Of a stretch of 64,000 nt of DNA, positions 44,631-53,963 are shown in pieces. Under the pieces are notes generated by a model that was not told where the DNA came from, did not search any database, and worked only from the letters and a program-made list of their open reading frames with translations. Position 1 is the first letter of the stretch. Every line of letters starts with the position of its first letter. Origin of the DNA: JACCSI01 sp963815285 (GTDB lineage Bacteria; Acidobacteriota; Vicinamibacteria; Vicinamibacterales; UBA2999); contig CAWFGB010000008.1 in the NCBI GenBank assembly GCA_963815285.1, forward strand, positions 1,302,001 to 1,366,000. Direction: 5' to 3'. Both the position numbers and the translations under genes were made by a program.

Positions 44631-45422
44631 ATGTTGCTGAAGGACAAGGTCGCGGTGATCTACGGAGCCGGCGGGGCGATCGGCGGTGCTGTCGCACGCG
44701 CCTTTGCGCGCGAGGAGGCCACCCTTTTTCTCACCGGGCGCCGCCGAGCACCGGTCGAAGCGGTCGCTAATGACATCGTTTCCTCGGGCGGATCCGCCGA
44801 GGCGGCGGAGGTCGACGCGCTTGACGAGCAGGCTGTGGACACACATCTGCAGTTCGTGATCGATAAGGCGGGTCGCGTCGATATCTCGTTCAACGCGATC
44901 GGGATCCCAGATGCGACGATTATCGGTGTACCTCTCGTTGGGCTCGATGTCGAGTTGTTCCTACTGCCAATCACGAGCTATGCGAGGTCGTACTTCCTGA
45001 CCGCACGCCTCGCCGCAAGGCACATGAGTCGGAATAAATCGGGAGTGATCATGACCGTCACCGCACTCCTCTCGCGGATGGGCGCCCCATTGGTGGGAGG
45101 CTACGGTCCGGCGATGGCCGTCAAGGAGGCACTCACGCGAAATCTATCCGCCGAGCTCGCACCTCAGGGCATTCGCGTGGTCGGTATGCGACCACAGGCC
45201 ATGCCGGAGACAACCACGATCAAGGAAGCCTTCGAGCCTCGCGCCATGGCATCGGGCATGACCTGGGAACAGTGGCAAGAGATGCTTGCAAGCAGGACCC
45301 ACCCGCGGCGACTGATGACGCTCGCGGAGATGGCTGACGTGGCGGTCTTCATGGCTTCCGATAAGGCGAGCGGGATGACGGGAACCACGGTCAATTTGAC
45401 TATGGGCAGCCTGGATGACTAG
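44631..45422 (+). CDS. Short-chain dehydrogenase/reductase with altered active site
   Basis: A 263-residue SDR from the ATG at 44631. VAVIYGAGGAIGGAVARAFA is the nucleotide loop and VDISFNAIGI the NNAG-like strand. The active-site stretch reads GGYGPAMAVKEALTRNLSAEL, in which the usual YxxxK is YGPAM: the catalytic Lys is replaced by Met, though a Lys follows three residues later. It may have changed or lost its catalysis. It is divergent from the sigma factor gene across 170 nt and may be one of its targets. Confidence 0.85.
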   Translation: MLLKDKVAVIYGAGGAIGGAVARAFAREEATLFLTGRRRAPVEAVANDIVSSGGSAEAAEVDALDEQAVDTHLQFVIDKAGRVDISFNAIGIPDATIIGVPLVGLDVELFLLPITSYARSYFLTARLAARHMSRNKSGVIMTVTALLSRMGAPLVGGYGPAMAVKEALTRNLSAELAPQGIRVVGMRPQAMPETTTIKEAFEPRAMASGMTWEQWQEMLASRTHPRRLMTLAEMADVAVFMASDKASGMTGTTVNLTMGSLDD

Positions 45423-45772
45423 CGGCACTCCACTTGCTTTTCATCGCAGGATCAGCGAGCCGGTTCGAATAGCTCGATGACCGCAAGGGCGCTGCTCGTC
45501 CTGCCCGCGAGAACAATCTTCGATCTTCTTTCCTTCTCTCCCGACCCGATGCTGAACAGCATTGCGATCAGGACCGCCCCAGAACTGCGACGTAGGTCGG
45601 AGAACTCGATCGACGACGGCCCGATCGGCCCGTGGCTGTGTTCGTTGCGCCTGTGGTAATCGGATCGAGTAGACTCCCCACACACGCCAGGCAAGACAGA
45701 TAATTCGTCAGCACTGGCAGAACGCCGCGGCTGCGTTCATTATCGACATGCGACCACAAGTGAGGTGGCGCT
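45423..45772. other. Gene-free stretch
   Basis: A minus-strand frame (45452-45694) has SSGAVLIAMLFSIGSGEKER and IVLAGRTSSALAVIELF, faintly like the end of a STAS domain, but not enough to call. It should hold the promoter of the binding-protein gene at 45773. Confidence 0.35.
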
Positions 45773-46750
45773 ATGAACATGCCTGCGACACGGAATACTG
45801 CTTTCGCTTTTCTAATGGCCGCCTCGCTCGCCGCGTGCGGAGGCACCTCGAGCGGCCCCGTGATGGAACACAAGATCGGCCTTGTGCATTTCGGGCCGGA
45901 CGTAAGCGCCGACAACTGCATGAGGGGCCTCTTCGACGGCCTGAAGGAACAGGGCATCGAGGAGCGGGTCAACCTGGAAGTCCGCACGGCGCACGCTCAG
46001 GGGGAGATTGCCAACATCCCGCTGCTGATTCAGAACTACGACAGTTCCGATGTCGACGTGATCGTCGCCATGACGACGCCGGTGCTCACTGCCGCGGCGT
46101 CCGTGGCCCGGTCCAAGCCGGTCGTGTTCACCTTCGTGTACGACCCGTTTGCGGCAGGCGTCGGCAAGAGCCGGACGGATCATCTGCCGCACGTCACGGG
46201 TGTCAGTTCGTTCCCGCCGGTCCAGGATACGGTAGACACGATCCAGCGGCTCGTGCCCGGCGTCCGCGCGGTCGGAACGCTCTACAACAGCTCCGAAGCC
46301 AACTCGGTCAAGGTGGTGGGCGTGGCGCGCGGCATCTTCAAGGAGCGCGGCATCCAGCTGCAGGAGATTGCCATCACCGGGACAAGCGAGATTTTTCAGG
46401 CGGCGCAGGTGCTCACCCAGCGCGGCGTACAGGCCCTGTGGGTGACCGGAGACAACACGGCGTTTCAGGGCTTCGACGCGATCGTGCGAGCGGCGCGCGA
46501 CGCGAAGCTTCCCCTCATCATCAATGACCCCGAGTTCGTGCCGCGGGGCGCGCTGATCGCTGTCGGCATCGGCTGGTATGAAAGCTGCGGAGCGGCGTCG
46601 AAGGTCCTCGCGCGTGTGCTGCGCGGTGAGCAGCCGCGCAACATCCCGTTCGAGGAAGTCGCGGTCAAGAAGCTGGTGCTCAACCAGGAGGTCGCCAAGA
46701 CGCTCGGGATTACGTTCCCGCCCGACATCGTGCAGGCCGCTTCTCAATAA
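45773..46750 (+). CDS. ABC transporter substrate-binding lipoprotein (ABC_sub_bind/TrpX type)
   Basis: A 325-residue protein. Its start, NTAFAFLMAASLAACGG, carries a lipobox (SLAAC), so it is anchored outside the inner membrane. GLVHFGPDVSADNCMRGLFD, VIVAMTTPVLTAAASVARSK, PVVFTFVYDPFAAGVG and VGTLYNSSEANSVK follow the PF04392 family, which binds amino acids such as tryptophan or tyrosine in characterised cases. It converges with the partner-switching operon (46 nt between stops), whose first gene encodes a relative (53964-55067). It may be an alternative receptor for the same transporter. Confidence 0.9.
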   Translation: MNMPATRNTAFAFLMAASLAACGGTSSGPVMEHKIGLVHFGPDVSADNCMRGLFDGLKEQGIEERVNLEVRTAHAQGEIANIPLLIQNYDSSDVDVIVAMTTPVLTAAASVARSKPVVFTFVYDPFAAGVGKSRTDHLPHVTGVSSFPPVQDTVDTIQRLVPGVRAVGTLYNSSEANSVKVVGVARGIFKERGIQLQEIAITGTSEIFQAAQVLTQRGVQALWVTGDNTAFQGFDAIVRAARDAKLPLIINDPEFVPRGALIAVGIGWYESCGAASKVLARVLRGEQPRNIPFEEVAVKKLVLNQEVAKTLGITFPPDIVQAASQ

Positions 46751-46796
46751 TCCGTACGGTCCCTCGACTCCGAGCCGGCCGCGGGTCGCTCATGAC

Positions 46797-47135
46797 TCAT
46801 GCCTGCAGACCCCTCGTTGCGTCGTCGTGTGAGCCGTAAATAGTGAAAATGGCCGAAAATCCTGCGATATCGAACACTTCTCTGACCCGACCCTTGAGCG
46901 AGCACAACACCATCTTGCCGTTCGCGGCACTGAGACGCTTGCCTGCGAGCACAATCACGCGCAGGCCGGCGCTGCTGATGTAATCGAGCTGTGCAAGATC
47001 GATGACGATGTGCCGCTCGCCCGATTCAATCCGGCCGAGAATCTTGTCCTCGAATGCCTGCGCGGTCGTCGTATCCAACCTGCCGGACAGCCGCAGGGTC
47101 ACGACGCCAGCCGATTTCTGCTCCGTAATTTCCAT
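46797..47135 (-). CDS. STAS-domain anti-sigma-factor antagonist (RsbV/SpoIIAA-like)
   Basis: A 112-residue protein from the ATG at 47135 (GGGGAG site). VVTLRLSGRLDTTTAQAFED, IVIDLAQLDYISSAGLRVIV and GKMVLCSLKGRVREVFDIAG form the STAS fold. Ser55 in YISSAG is the usual phosphorylation site. In partner switching it binds the kinase when unphosphorylated and is released by phosphorylation. It is the last gene of the operon, behind the RsbW-like kinase. Cytoplasmic. Confidence 0.92.
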   Translation of the reverse strand: MEITEQKSAGVVTLRLSGRLDTTTAQAFEDKILGRIESGERHIVIDLAQLDYISSAGLRVIVLAGKRLSAANGKMVLCSLKGRVREVFDIAGFSAIFTIYGSHDDATRGLQA

Positions 47136-47211
47136 GGACGGAATCTCCCCGGTTCCAGTTCTCATCAGCAGAGATTGTTCGCGTCAGAATTCAATTCTGG
47201 GTGAATGCCGC

Positions 47212-47664
47212 TCATTCGATTCGACGAGCTCCTTCAGTCGAGCCGTCACCCGTTCGCTTCCGCATGACCAAGATGTTACGGTCGTCGTCGCGGCGATACT
47301 CGAGCGCGTCCATCACGGATCGAACGATGTGCACACCCAGTCCGCCGATCGGCCTTTTCGCCAGGTCGAGCCCGAGGTCGGGCCTCGGGGCGTCAAGGGG
47401 GTTGAATGCTCGGCCGTCGTCTTCCACGCGCACGGAGACGCCCTCGCCGTCGAGCGCCACGCGGATCGCGATCTGGTGTTCGTCCTCATCGTCGTACGCG
47501 TTAGAGATGATGTTTGTCACGACTTCATCGAGCGCGAGATTGAGTTTGAAGACGACCTCCGGGGATAACCCGTGTGCCGCCCCAAAGGCCTCGATCAGCT
47601 CTGCCGCCTTTCCAATCTCCGCCAGACGATTGGGGCACGTAATGGACAGCGCGTGGTGGCTCAC
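47212..47664 (-). CDS. RsbW-like anti-sigma factor / serine kinase
   Basis: A 150-residue GHKL ATPase. KLNLALDEVVTNIISNAYDD is the N box, VRVEDDGRAFNP the G1 box, and GGLGVHIVRSVMDALEY the G2 region. It is the size of RsbW/SpoIIAB and would phosphorylate a STAS protein and bind a partner. The GTG at 47664 overlaps the phosphatase stop as GTGA, so the two are translationally coupled. No cognate sigma factor is in the operon; the ECF factor at 43453 is not of the SigB type. Confidence 0.92.
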   Translation of the reverse strand: MSHHALSITCPNRLAEIGKAAELIEAFGAAHGLSPEVVFKLNLALDEVVTNIISNAYDDEDEHQIAIRVALDGEGVSVRVEDDGRAFNPLDAPRPDLGLDLAKRPIGGLGVHIVRSVMDALEYRRDDDRNILVMRKRTGDGSTEGARRIE

Positions 47665-49619
47665 TGCTGGTCGATTCCGCTCGGGCCGTGGTAGCGCACG
47701 ACCAAAATTGTCTGATCGTCGGACTGGGGGGCGTTGCCGACGAATCGGCCCACGTCAGCGGCGATCGCGTTCACGATGGATTTCGCGCGTGCCGGCTGCG
47801 GGTGCGTCTCGAGCGATCCCCGCAGCCGATCGTCACCGTACAGGTCGTCCTCCGAGTTCGTGGCTTCGGTGATGCCGTCCGTGAACATTACGAGCGTGTC
47901 GCCGGGGGCGAGCTTCAACGCGCCCTCGCCGAATGACGCTTGCTCGATCAGCCCGAGGACAGGCCCGCCGTGAGCCGGCAGCGCCGAGGTGCCGCCCACC
48001 GCCGTCACATGATAGGGCGGATTATGGCCGCCGTTGGCGAACACCAGCGAACCGGTCCTGACGTCGAGGCACGCGCAAAAAACAGTGACGAAATACGATG
48101 ATGTGTTGTCGACGCACAGATCTCGGTTCAACTTTGTCAACAATGCGCCGGGTGGCATCCCGCGCTTGACCGATGATCGGAAGAGCGTCAGCGTGACAGC
48201 CATGAACAGCGAGGCCGGCACGCCCTTCCCGGAAACGTCCCCGATGATGACGTAGAGCTCCTCGTTGTCGAACAGCAGGAAATCATAGAAGTCGCCGCCT
48301 ACTGCCTTGGCCGGCTCCAGCATGGCATGCAGATCGAACTCCGGCCGGTGTGGGAATGGCGGAAAAATCTTCGGCAGGATGCCCATTTGGATGTCATGTG
48401 CAACCCTCAGCTCGCTTTCGATCCGCTCCTTGGCCGCGGTCGTGCTCGTTAATTCATCGATCGATTTGGCGAGGCGCTCGGTCATCCGGTTGAATGATCG
48501 GGCGAGCTGGCCGATTTCGTTGGTCGCCGCGACCTCGACCCGCCGGGTGAGGTCTCCTTCAGCTATGTGTGAGGTGGCGTCGGTCAGGGTCACGACCGGA
48601 TCGGAGATCGACCGCGCGAGCGACCGGGCCGCAATGACGACGAGGACTATCGTCGTGCCGGCTAGAATCATCGCCACCAGTGTGAGCTGGCGGGCGGGTG
48701 CGTACGCCTCGTTGGCGTCCATCTTCACCACGAGCCCGGCGGCGAGTGCCGGCATATAGCGCCAAACGGCCAGGACGCGCCTGTTCCAATGATCGATGAC
48801 CACGCCTTCGCCGCGAGAGCCCTGGACTGCGCGTTGCGTAGGGATCCCGAACGGACTCCCGAGTGCGACGCGACGGGTAAATGGCGGATCCAACCCGTCG
48901 CGGACCGGAACCATGATCACCGCATCGTCGCCGATTCGCTGGTTGAGCAGCGTTTCGCCCGTCTCGCCGAGTCCGGTGCGGTCGGACACGATTCGGAAGA
49001 TCTCGGCGCCGTTGAGGCGCAGAATGACGACGCCGACCAGGGTGCTCTTGCCGAAGACGGGCGCCGCCAGGAACTGCTCGATGTCTCCCGCGCTGGAGAG
49101 CGCGAAGTCGGAGAAATCTATGTCCATGAGAGTTCGAGCGCGATCGAACGAGACGCCCAGGCCTGTGGTCCGATGTGGATCAGCGCGCAGATTGATGCCC
49201 GCAGCGTCCGGGGCTCGCGCCGAGAACACGACGCGACCGTCGGGCACGACAAGCAGGAGGTCGTCGTAGCCAAACGCTTCCTGGTAGTAGGCAAGAAATG
49301 GCCGGTAGCGCTGGTCGAGCGAGTCGAATTCCCGGCGGGGTGCGGCCGCCGACACCGGCGCGCGCCCGAGGTCGACCAACGCGGCAATCGTCTCGGGCAT
49401 GCGTGAGAGCGTCGCGACGTTCTGCTCGCGCTCACGCACGTAGGTGGCGATCTGAGCGACCTGACGCCTGGCGATTGCATAGAGACTCGTGGTCACCTGA
49501 TCGCGGAGAGCGCGCTCAGCCGCCAGATAGGTCGACACCGTCACAACGGCCAACGGCACCAGTGCGATGGCGAGGAACCACACGATGAGCTGCACCGACA
49601 ACCGGCTCGTGCCTCTCAC
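47661..49619 (-). CDS. Cache-HAMP-SpoIIE (PP2C-type) sensor phosphatase
   Basis: A 652-residue membrane protein from the GTG at 49619. Membrane helix 1 about 10-32, extracytoplasmic double-Cache region about 35-300, membrane helix 2 about 312-334, HAMP about 335-390, a linker, and a SpoIIE/RsbU phosphatase domain about 410-645 with AVGGDFYDFLLFD (441) and IIGDVSGKGVPASLFM (459), which carry metal-binding Asp residues, plus NGGHNPPY and MFTDGITEATN. It dephosphorylates STAS antagonists in answer to an outside signal. The start overlaps the upstream binding-protein stop (GTGA), and the stop overlaps rsbW. The upstream binding protein may present its ligand. Confidence 0.93.
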   Translation of the reverse strand: MRGTSRLSVQLIVWFLAIALVPLAVVTVSTYLAAERALRDQVTTSLYAIARRQVAQIATYVREREQNVATLSRMPETIAALVDLGRAPVSAAAPRREFDSLDQRYRPFLAYYQEAFGYDDLLLVVPDGRVVFSARAPDAAGINLRADPHRTTGLGVSFDRARTLMDIDFSDFALSSAGDIEQFLAAPVFGKSTLVGVVILRLNGAEIFRIVSDRTGLGETGETLLNQRIGDDAVIMVPVRDGLDPPFTRRVALGSPFGIPTQRAVQGSRGEGVVIDHWNRRVLAVWRYMPALAAGLVVKMDANEAYAPARQLTLVAMILAGTTIVLVVIAARSLARSISDPVVTLTDATSHIAEGDLTRRVEVAATNEIGQLARSFNRMTERLAKSIDELTSTTAAKERIESELRVAHDIQMGILPKIFPPFPHRPEFDLHAMLEPAKAVGGDFYDFLLFDNEELYVIIGDVSGKGVPASLFMAVTLTLFRSSVKRGMPPGALLTKLNRDLCVDNTSSYFVTVFCACLDVRTGSLVFANGGHNPPYHVTAVGGTSALPAHGGPVLGLIEQASFGEGALKLAPGDTLVMFTDGITEATNSEDDLYGDDRLRGSLETHPQPARAKSIVNAIAADVGRFVGNAPQSDDQTILVVRYHGPSGIDQQ

Positions 49620-50939
49620 GGTTGGCTCCGCATTGGCGTCGGTCCTTCGTTGACCCAGCGGCCGCCCCATCGATTGAACAGCGTGTTGAGAAAGGTTTCC
49701 CACTCGGCGCGGGAGCGGTACGCCGGGAACGGGGTTGGGCGGACCGGCCGTCGAGAGTCCCAGACGATATCGAATTGGCCGTCGGACCGTATCCGGCCGA
49801 TCCGCACCGTCTTCCACGTGTGGCGGGTCGCCGGGTCGACGTAGACCACCCCGCCGGGTCCAGCAAAGCTCTGGTCGGCCAGCATCTGGATCACGGTCGT
49901 CGATGTGGTCGCGCCCGCCTCCTGAACCGCGCGCGCCCACAGATGCACACCGAGATACGCGGCCTCCATCGGGTCGGATGCCGTCGTGGGACGGCCGGCG
50001 CGAAGACGCAAAGCCTCGACGAACCGCCGGTTCTCATCGGTGTCGAGCGACTGAAAGTAGTTCCAGGCCGCGTAGTCGCCGACGAAGTCGTGCACCCCCA
50101 TGGTGGCGAGCTCCGTCTCGGCGATGCTGAAGGAGACGGTTGGAATCCGGGTCGGGGATATGCCAGCCTGGCGCAACGCGCGGAAGAAGGCGGCGTTGCT
50201 GTCGCCATTGATCGAATTGAGAATGACATCGGGCCGCGCGCGTCCGATCTCGTTGACGATGTCAGTCATGTCGCGCGCTCCCAACGGCACGTACGACTCG
50301 CCTACGATCTCGCCGCCGATCGCGGTTGTGACGTGACGAATGATCGCGTTGGCGGTGTGCGGAAACACATAGTCGGATCCGACGAGGAAGAAGCGGCCGC
50401 CGAGGTTGTCGCGCGCCCAGGTCACGGCCGGGATGATCTGCTGGTTCGGTGCGGCACCCGTGTAGACGATGAACGGCGACTCCTCGAGCCCCTCGGTACT
50501 GCACGGGATAGAACAGCAGGTGACCGTGACGCTCGATCACCGGCTTCACCTGCTTGCGGCTGGCAGAGGTCCAACAGCCGAATGTCGCCGCCACCTGATC
50601 GACCGTGATCAACCTTTCAGCCTCACGAGCGAACGTGGTCGGATCGGAGGCGCCGTCACGCACGACGGGCTCGATGGATCGGCCGAGCACGCCGCCAGCG
50701 GCGTTCAGCTCATCGATGGCCAGCAGGGTCGCTTCCACCACGGCGCGCTCGCTGATCGCCATCGTGCCGGACAGCGAGTGCAGAACGCCGACACGGATCG
50801 GCTCCGCCTGGCGGCCTCCCAGGGCCATAAAGCCGATGACGAGAGCGGCGCTAACGACGAAGGCGGCGGGTATGACGTATCGGGCGGCTCTCCACCGCGC
50901 CGCGGCCGCCGAACGGTTGAACGTCGCCGCATCAGACAT
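49616..50939 (-). CDS. UrtA-like substrate-binding protein, frameshifted
   Basis: From the ATG at 50939 the frame reads MSDAATFNRSAAAARWRAAR, a membrane anchor (about 20-42), IRVGVLHSLSGTMAISERAV and LLFYPVQY. One extra base near 50495 then shifts it; the next frame continues GLEESPFIVYTGAAPNQQII, FFLVGSDYVFPHTANAIIRH and so on to the stop. The whole is the Peripla_BP_5 family of urea/short-chain amide receptors (UrtA, FmdD, AmiC). It starts inside the end of the ATPase gene (8 nt) and ends overlapping the phosphatase. It may be a sensor rather than a transport receptor. The indel may be a sequence error. Confidence 0.85.
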
Positions 50940-51744
50940 AGAGCCGCTCGAGCATCTCGGCGGCCGATTCATCGAGCTGCTCCGCGCGGCGGACCTCCTC
51001 GAAGCGATTCAGCAGGTCGTCGGCACGCAGCCGCTGTTTCTCTGCGCCGCGAAAATCGTGAATCACCTGGCCACGGTGCATCATCACGAGCCGGTCCCCG
51101 AGGTGTGTCGCCTGCTGCATCGAGTGCGTCACCATCAGCGTGGTGAGCTTCTCGCGGGCGATGATCTCTTCGCTCAACTGGATGACCTGATCAGCGCTTC
51201 TGGGATCCAGTGCCGCCGTGTGTTCGTCGAGCAGCAGCAGCTTCGGCTTGAGCCACGACGCCATCAGCAGCGTGAGTGCCTGACGCTGGCCGCCCGACAG
51301 CGTGCCGATTGGGTTCTCGAGGCGCTCTTCAAGACCCATGTTCAGCCGGCGCACTCGCTCGCGGAATTCGAGAAGCGTCGAGCGCCTGAGTGCCCAGCCC
51401 AGGCCGCGACGGCCGCCCCGGCGCGCGGCCAATGCGAGGTTCTCTGCGATGGACATCGAGGGTGCGGTTCCACTGAAAGGGTTCTGAAAGACGCGGCCGA
51501 TGAGGGCCGCCCGCCGATGCTCCGGCCAGGTCGTCACATCGACGCCGTCCAACATCAGGGTCCCCGCGTCGAGCGGGAATCCACCCGCCACTGCATTCAA
51601 CAGCGTCGACTTACCAGACCCGTTAGTGCCGATGACCACGACGAACGAGCCCTCGTCGATCGAGAGATCGACCCCGCGGAGCGCACGGACTTCGTTCGGC
51701 GTGCCCCGGTTGAACGTCTTGAAGGCGCCCCGGATCTGCAGCAT
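50932..51744 (-). CDS. ABC transporter ATP-binding protein (TrpZ-like)
   Basis: A 270-residue ATPase: Walker A VIGTNGSGKSTLLNAVAG, Q-loop GRVFQNPFSGTAPSMSIAEN, signature GTLSGGQRQALTLLMA, Walker B KLLLLDEHTAALDPRSADQ and H-loop TLMVTHSMQQATHLGDRLVM. This is the class paired with PF04392 binding proteins and BPD_transp_2 permeases. It follows the permease stop by 4 nt and overlaps the next gene by 8 nt. It drives uptake through the permease. Confidence 0.94.
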   Translation of the reverse strand: MLQIRGAFKTFNRGTPNEVRALRGVDLSIDEGSFVVVIGTNGSGKSTLLNAVAGGFPLDAGTLMLDGVDVTTWPEHRRAALIGRVFQNPFSGTAPSMSIAENLALAARRGGRRGLGWALRRSTLLEFRERVRRLNMGLEERLENPIGTLSGGQRQALTLLMASWLKPKLLLLDEHTAALDPRSADQVIQLSEEIIAREKLTTLMVTHSMQQATHLGDRLVMMHRGQVIHDFRGAEKQRLRADDLLNRFEEVRRAEQLDESAAEMLERLYV

Positions 51745-51748
51745 CGCT

Positions 51749-52681
51749 TCAGACCTCGACCGGGCTGGGGCGTCGCTGCATGCGTCTGAGGAACGACGGC
51801 AGGACGAGTGCGAGGAACACGAACCCGGCTGTCACGAGCTTCAAATCGTTCGGGTCGAGTCCGCCGCGCAGGGCAAGCGCCACGATCAGACGGAACAGCA
51901 CCGAGCCCATCACTGCTCCCGTGATGAGGAAGCCGAGCGCGCGTACGCCAACCAGCGCCTCGCCGATGATGATGCTGGCGAGTCCCCACACCACCATGCC
52001 GATGCCCATCTGCACGTCGGCAAACCCCTGGTACTGCGCAAGCAGCCCTCCCGAAAAGGCGATCAACCCGTTCGACAGCGCAAGGCCGAGCACGATCATG
52101 TTATCGACGTTGACGCCGAGCGCCCGGATCATCTGCGGGTTGTCTCCTGCCGCCTGCATGGCCGTGCCGATGTTGGTCCGGAAGAACAGATACAGAGCCA
52201 CGCTGACGACGACGGCGACGGCGAAGGCCAACGCTAGTACCGCAGCGTCTCGCGCGCTCACCTCCCATCCAAGGACCTGTACGGTCGATGTGCGCAGCGC
52301 CCAGAGCGCCGCCGACTCGGCGGTCGTCACCAGTGTCCGCTCGGAAAGCAGCGGCACGTTGCTCTTACCCATGATCCGCAGGTTCACGGAGTACAGCGCC
52401 GTCATGACCAGGATGCCGGACAACAGGCCGTTAATTTTGAATCTGGTGTGAAGGACGCCCGTTGTCGCTCCCGCGGCGAGGCCGGCCGCGAAAGCTGCCG
52501 CCAGCGCGGCCAGCGGATGTACCCCTGCGAGGATCAGCACCGCCGTGACCGCTGCACCGAGCGTGATCGAACCGTCGGCGGTAATGTCGGGAAAGTCGAA
52601 GATCCTGAAGCTGATGAAGACGCCGAGCGCGAGCAACGACAGGATCAGTCCGATAGTGAAGGCGCCGATCAGCAGCAACAT
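51749..52681 (-). CDS. ABC transporter permease (TrpY-like, BPD_transp_2)
   Basis: A 310-residue protein with about eight membrane segments. SFRIFDFPDITADGSITLGA is the hallmark of the putative tryptophan/tyrosine permease group, KINGLLSGILVMTALYSVNL follows, and ALGVNVDNMIVLGLALSNGL is the ATPase contact region. It probably works as a homodimer with the ATPase downstream. It is the third gene of the operon, 30 nt after the STAS-fusion gene. Confidence 0.93.
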   Translation of the reverse strand: MLLLIGAFTIGLILSLLALGVFISFRIFDFPDITADGSITLGAAVTAVLILAGVHPLAALAAAFAAGLAAGATTGVLHTRFKINGLLSGILVMTALYSVNLRIMGKSNVPLLSERTLVTTAESAALWALRTSTVQVLGWEVSARDAAVLALAFAVAVVVSVALYLFFRTNIGTAMQAAGDNPQMIRALGVNVDNMIVLGLALSNGLIAFSGGLLAQYQGFADVQMGIGMVVWGLASIIIGEALVGVRALGFLITGAVMGSVLFRLIVALALRGGLDPNDLKLVTAGFVFLALVLPSFLRRMQRRPSPVEV

Positions 52682-52711
52682 AGGCGTGGTTTTCGTTCAC
52701 CCATGACCGTG

Positions 52712-53959
52712 TCAGGTCACCTGCCGCATGTCGCCGGCGATGGGCCCGATCCAGCAGGCACCCCTGACGAACTCGCTTTCCCCGGAGCCGGCTATCGCGC
52801 GGTCGTCGTACAACAGGTGGAGAACGCCCAGCAGCTGCTCCGACTCGAACAGTCCTGTGACGGTCTCTCCAAGATCGATCACCCCCTTGCGTACCGGACG
52901 AAAGCGAAACGCCGCCGCATGAAAGTGGCCGGCATGATCCGGCCCGATCGGTCGCAGCTGCCCGCGCGCGTGCGCCGGCCCTCCACCGTCGCGTGCGGCT
53001 ACGCCAGCGGCCAACACGACGCTACGCGTAAACGCCCGCTCGGTAGTAAAGGTCAGACGAGTCCGCAGGCCCGGATGAGCGAAGAACCCCCCGCCGTCTA
53101 TTCGCTCCGTCGGGGATCGTCGAAGCGCAGCACCCACCAGTCCTCCCGCTTCGGCGACCATCACGACGCCAAGCGCGTTGCACGGCACGGCCTCGAAGCA
53201 GCCGGCGATTAGACGGGACAGGCCGGCCATTCCGCCAGGCTGAAGCGTTTCGAACCGCACCAGGTGGGAGAACCTGCCCTCACACGCGAGGCAGTACAGC
53301 ACGCGGATATCGGCCCCAAGATTACCCGCCGCGATCAGGTAATCGGCCACGTTGGTTCCATCACCGGGTTGGTAGGCGGTGGCGCCGGCAACCGACAGCA
53401 TTTCGCCGAACCGCGAGCGGCAATGGGCGAAGCTCTCGCCAAACGCCCCCACTCCCACTGCGAACGTGGGCATCGCCTTTTCGAAATTGCTGCAGTGCTC
53501 TGCGCCGAACGTGCCGCCAGCCAATGGCTCAGGGCTGCCCACCGTTCGGCAGATCAGCGTTGCGCCCGCGTCGACAACGAACACCTCGAATCCCACATCA
53601 AGGTGATCGAACCGTCCTGCGGAACCTGTCAGCGGTGCCGCCACCGCCGTCTGATCGCCGGACGCAACGAGGAACTCGTCGAGACGTGTGATCTGCAGCA
53701 CCGTCATCACGGAGGCCGATGGATTGACGAGCTGGAACGTGCCGTTGATTCGTCCGAGCTCTTTGTGGAACCGCATGAGCACGCGGATGCCTGCCGAGGT
53801 CAGAAAGCTCAGCTGCGAACAGTCGATCCTGATGTGGTGATTGCCGTCCTGGAGCACCTCGGTCAGTGCGGTGTCGAGGTGGTCGGACCAGTACCCGTCG
53901 AGCCGGCCCGCCAGCTCCAATACTGTGACGTCAGCGGTACGCCGCCGGGTGATGTCCAC
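52712..53959 (-). CDS. STAS domain fused to a long unknown C-terminal domain
   Basis: A 415-residue protein from the GTG at 53959, 4 nt behind the upstream stop. Residues 1-105 form a STAS domain (VTVLELAGRLDGYWSDHLDT, CSQLSFLTSAGIRVLMRFHK) with Ser55 at the phosphorylation position. About 300 residues without a family that I know follow; they hold FEVFVVDAGATLICRT, MPTFAVGVGAFGESF, GTNVADYLIAAGN and VMVAEAGGLVGAAL, and a globular, soluble profile. It lies between binding protein and permease genes, so it is well placed to link the partner switch to the transporter. Function unknown; the N-terminus is sure. Confidence 0.85.
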   Translation of the reverse strand: MDITRRRTADVTVLELAGRLDGYWSDHLDTALTEVLQDGNHHIRIDCSQLSFLTSAGIRVLMRFHKELGRINGTFQLVNPSASVMTVLQITRLDEFLVASGDQTAVAAPLTGSAGRFDHLDVGFEVFVVDAGATLICRTVGSPEPLAGGTFGAEHCSNFEKAMPTFAVGVGAFGESFAHCRSRFGEMLSVAGATAYQPGDGTNVADYLIAAGNLGADIRVLYCLACEGRFSHLVRFETLQPGGMAGLSRLIAGCFEAVPCNALGVVMVAEAGGLVGAALRRSPTERIDGGGFFAHPGLRTRLTFTTERAFTRSVVLAAGVAARDGGGPAHARGQLRPIGPDHAGHFHAAAFRFRPVRKGVIDLGETVTGLFESEQLLGVLHLLYDDRAIAGSGESEFVRGACWIGPIAGDMRQVT

Positions 53960-53963
53960 GGGT

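Noticed and set aside
45452..45694. Possible STAS-domain relic
   Set aside because: One short stretch is faintly similar to the end of a STAS domain, but no core motif is present.
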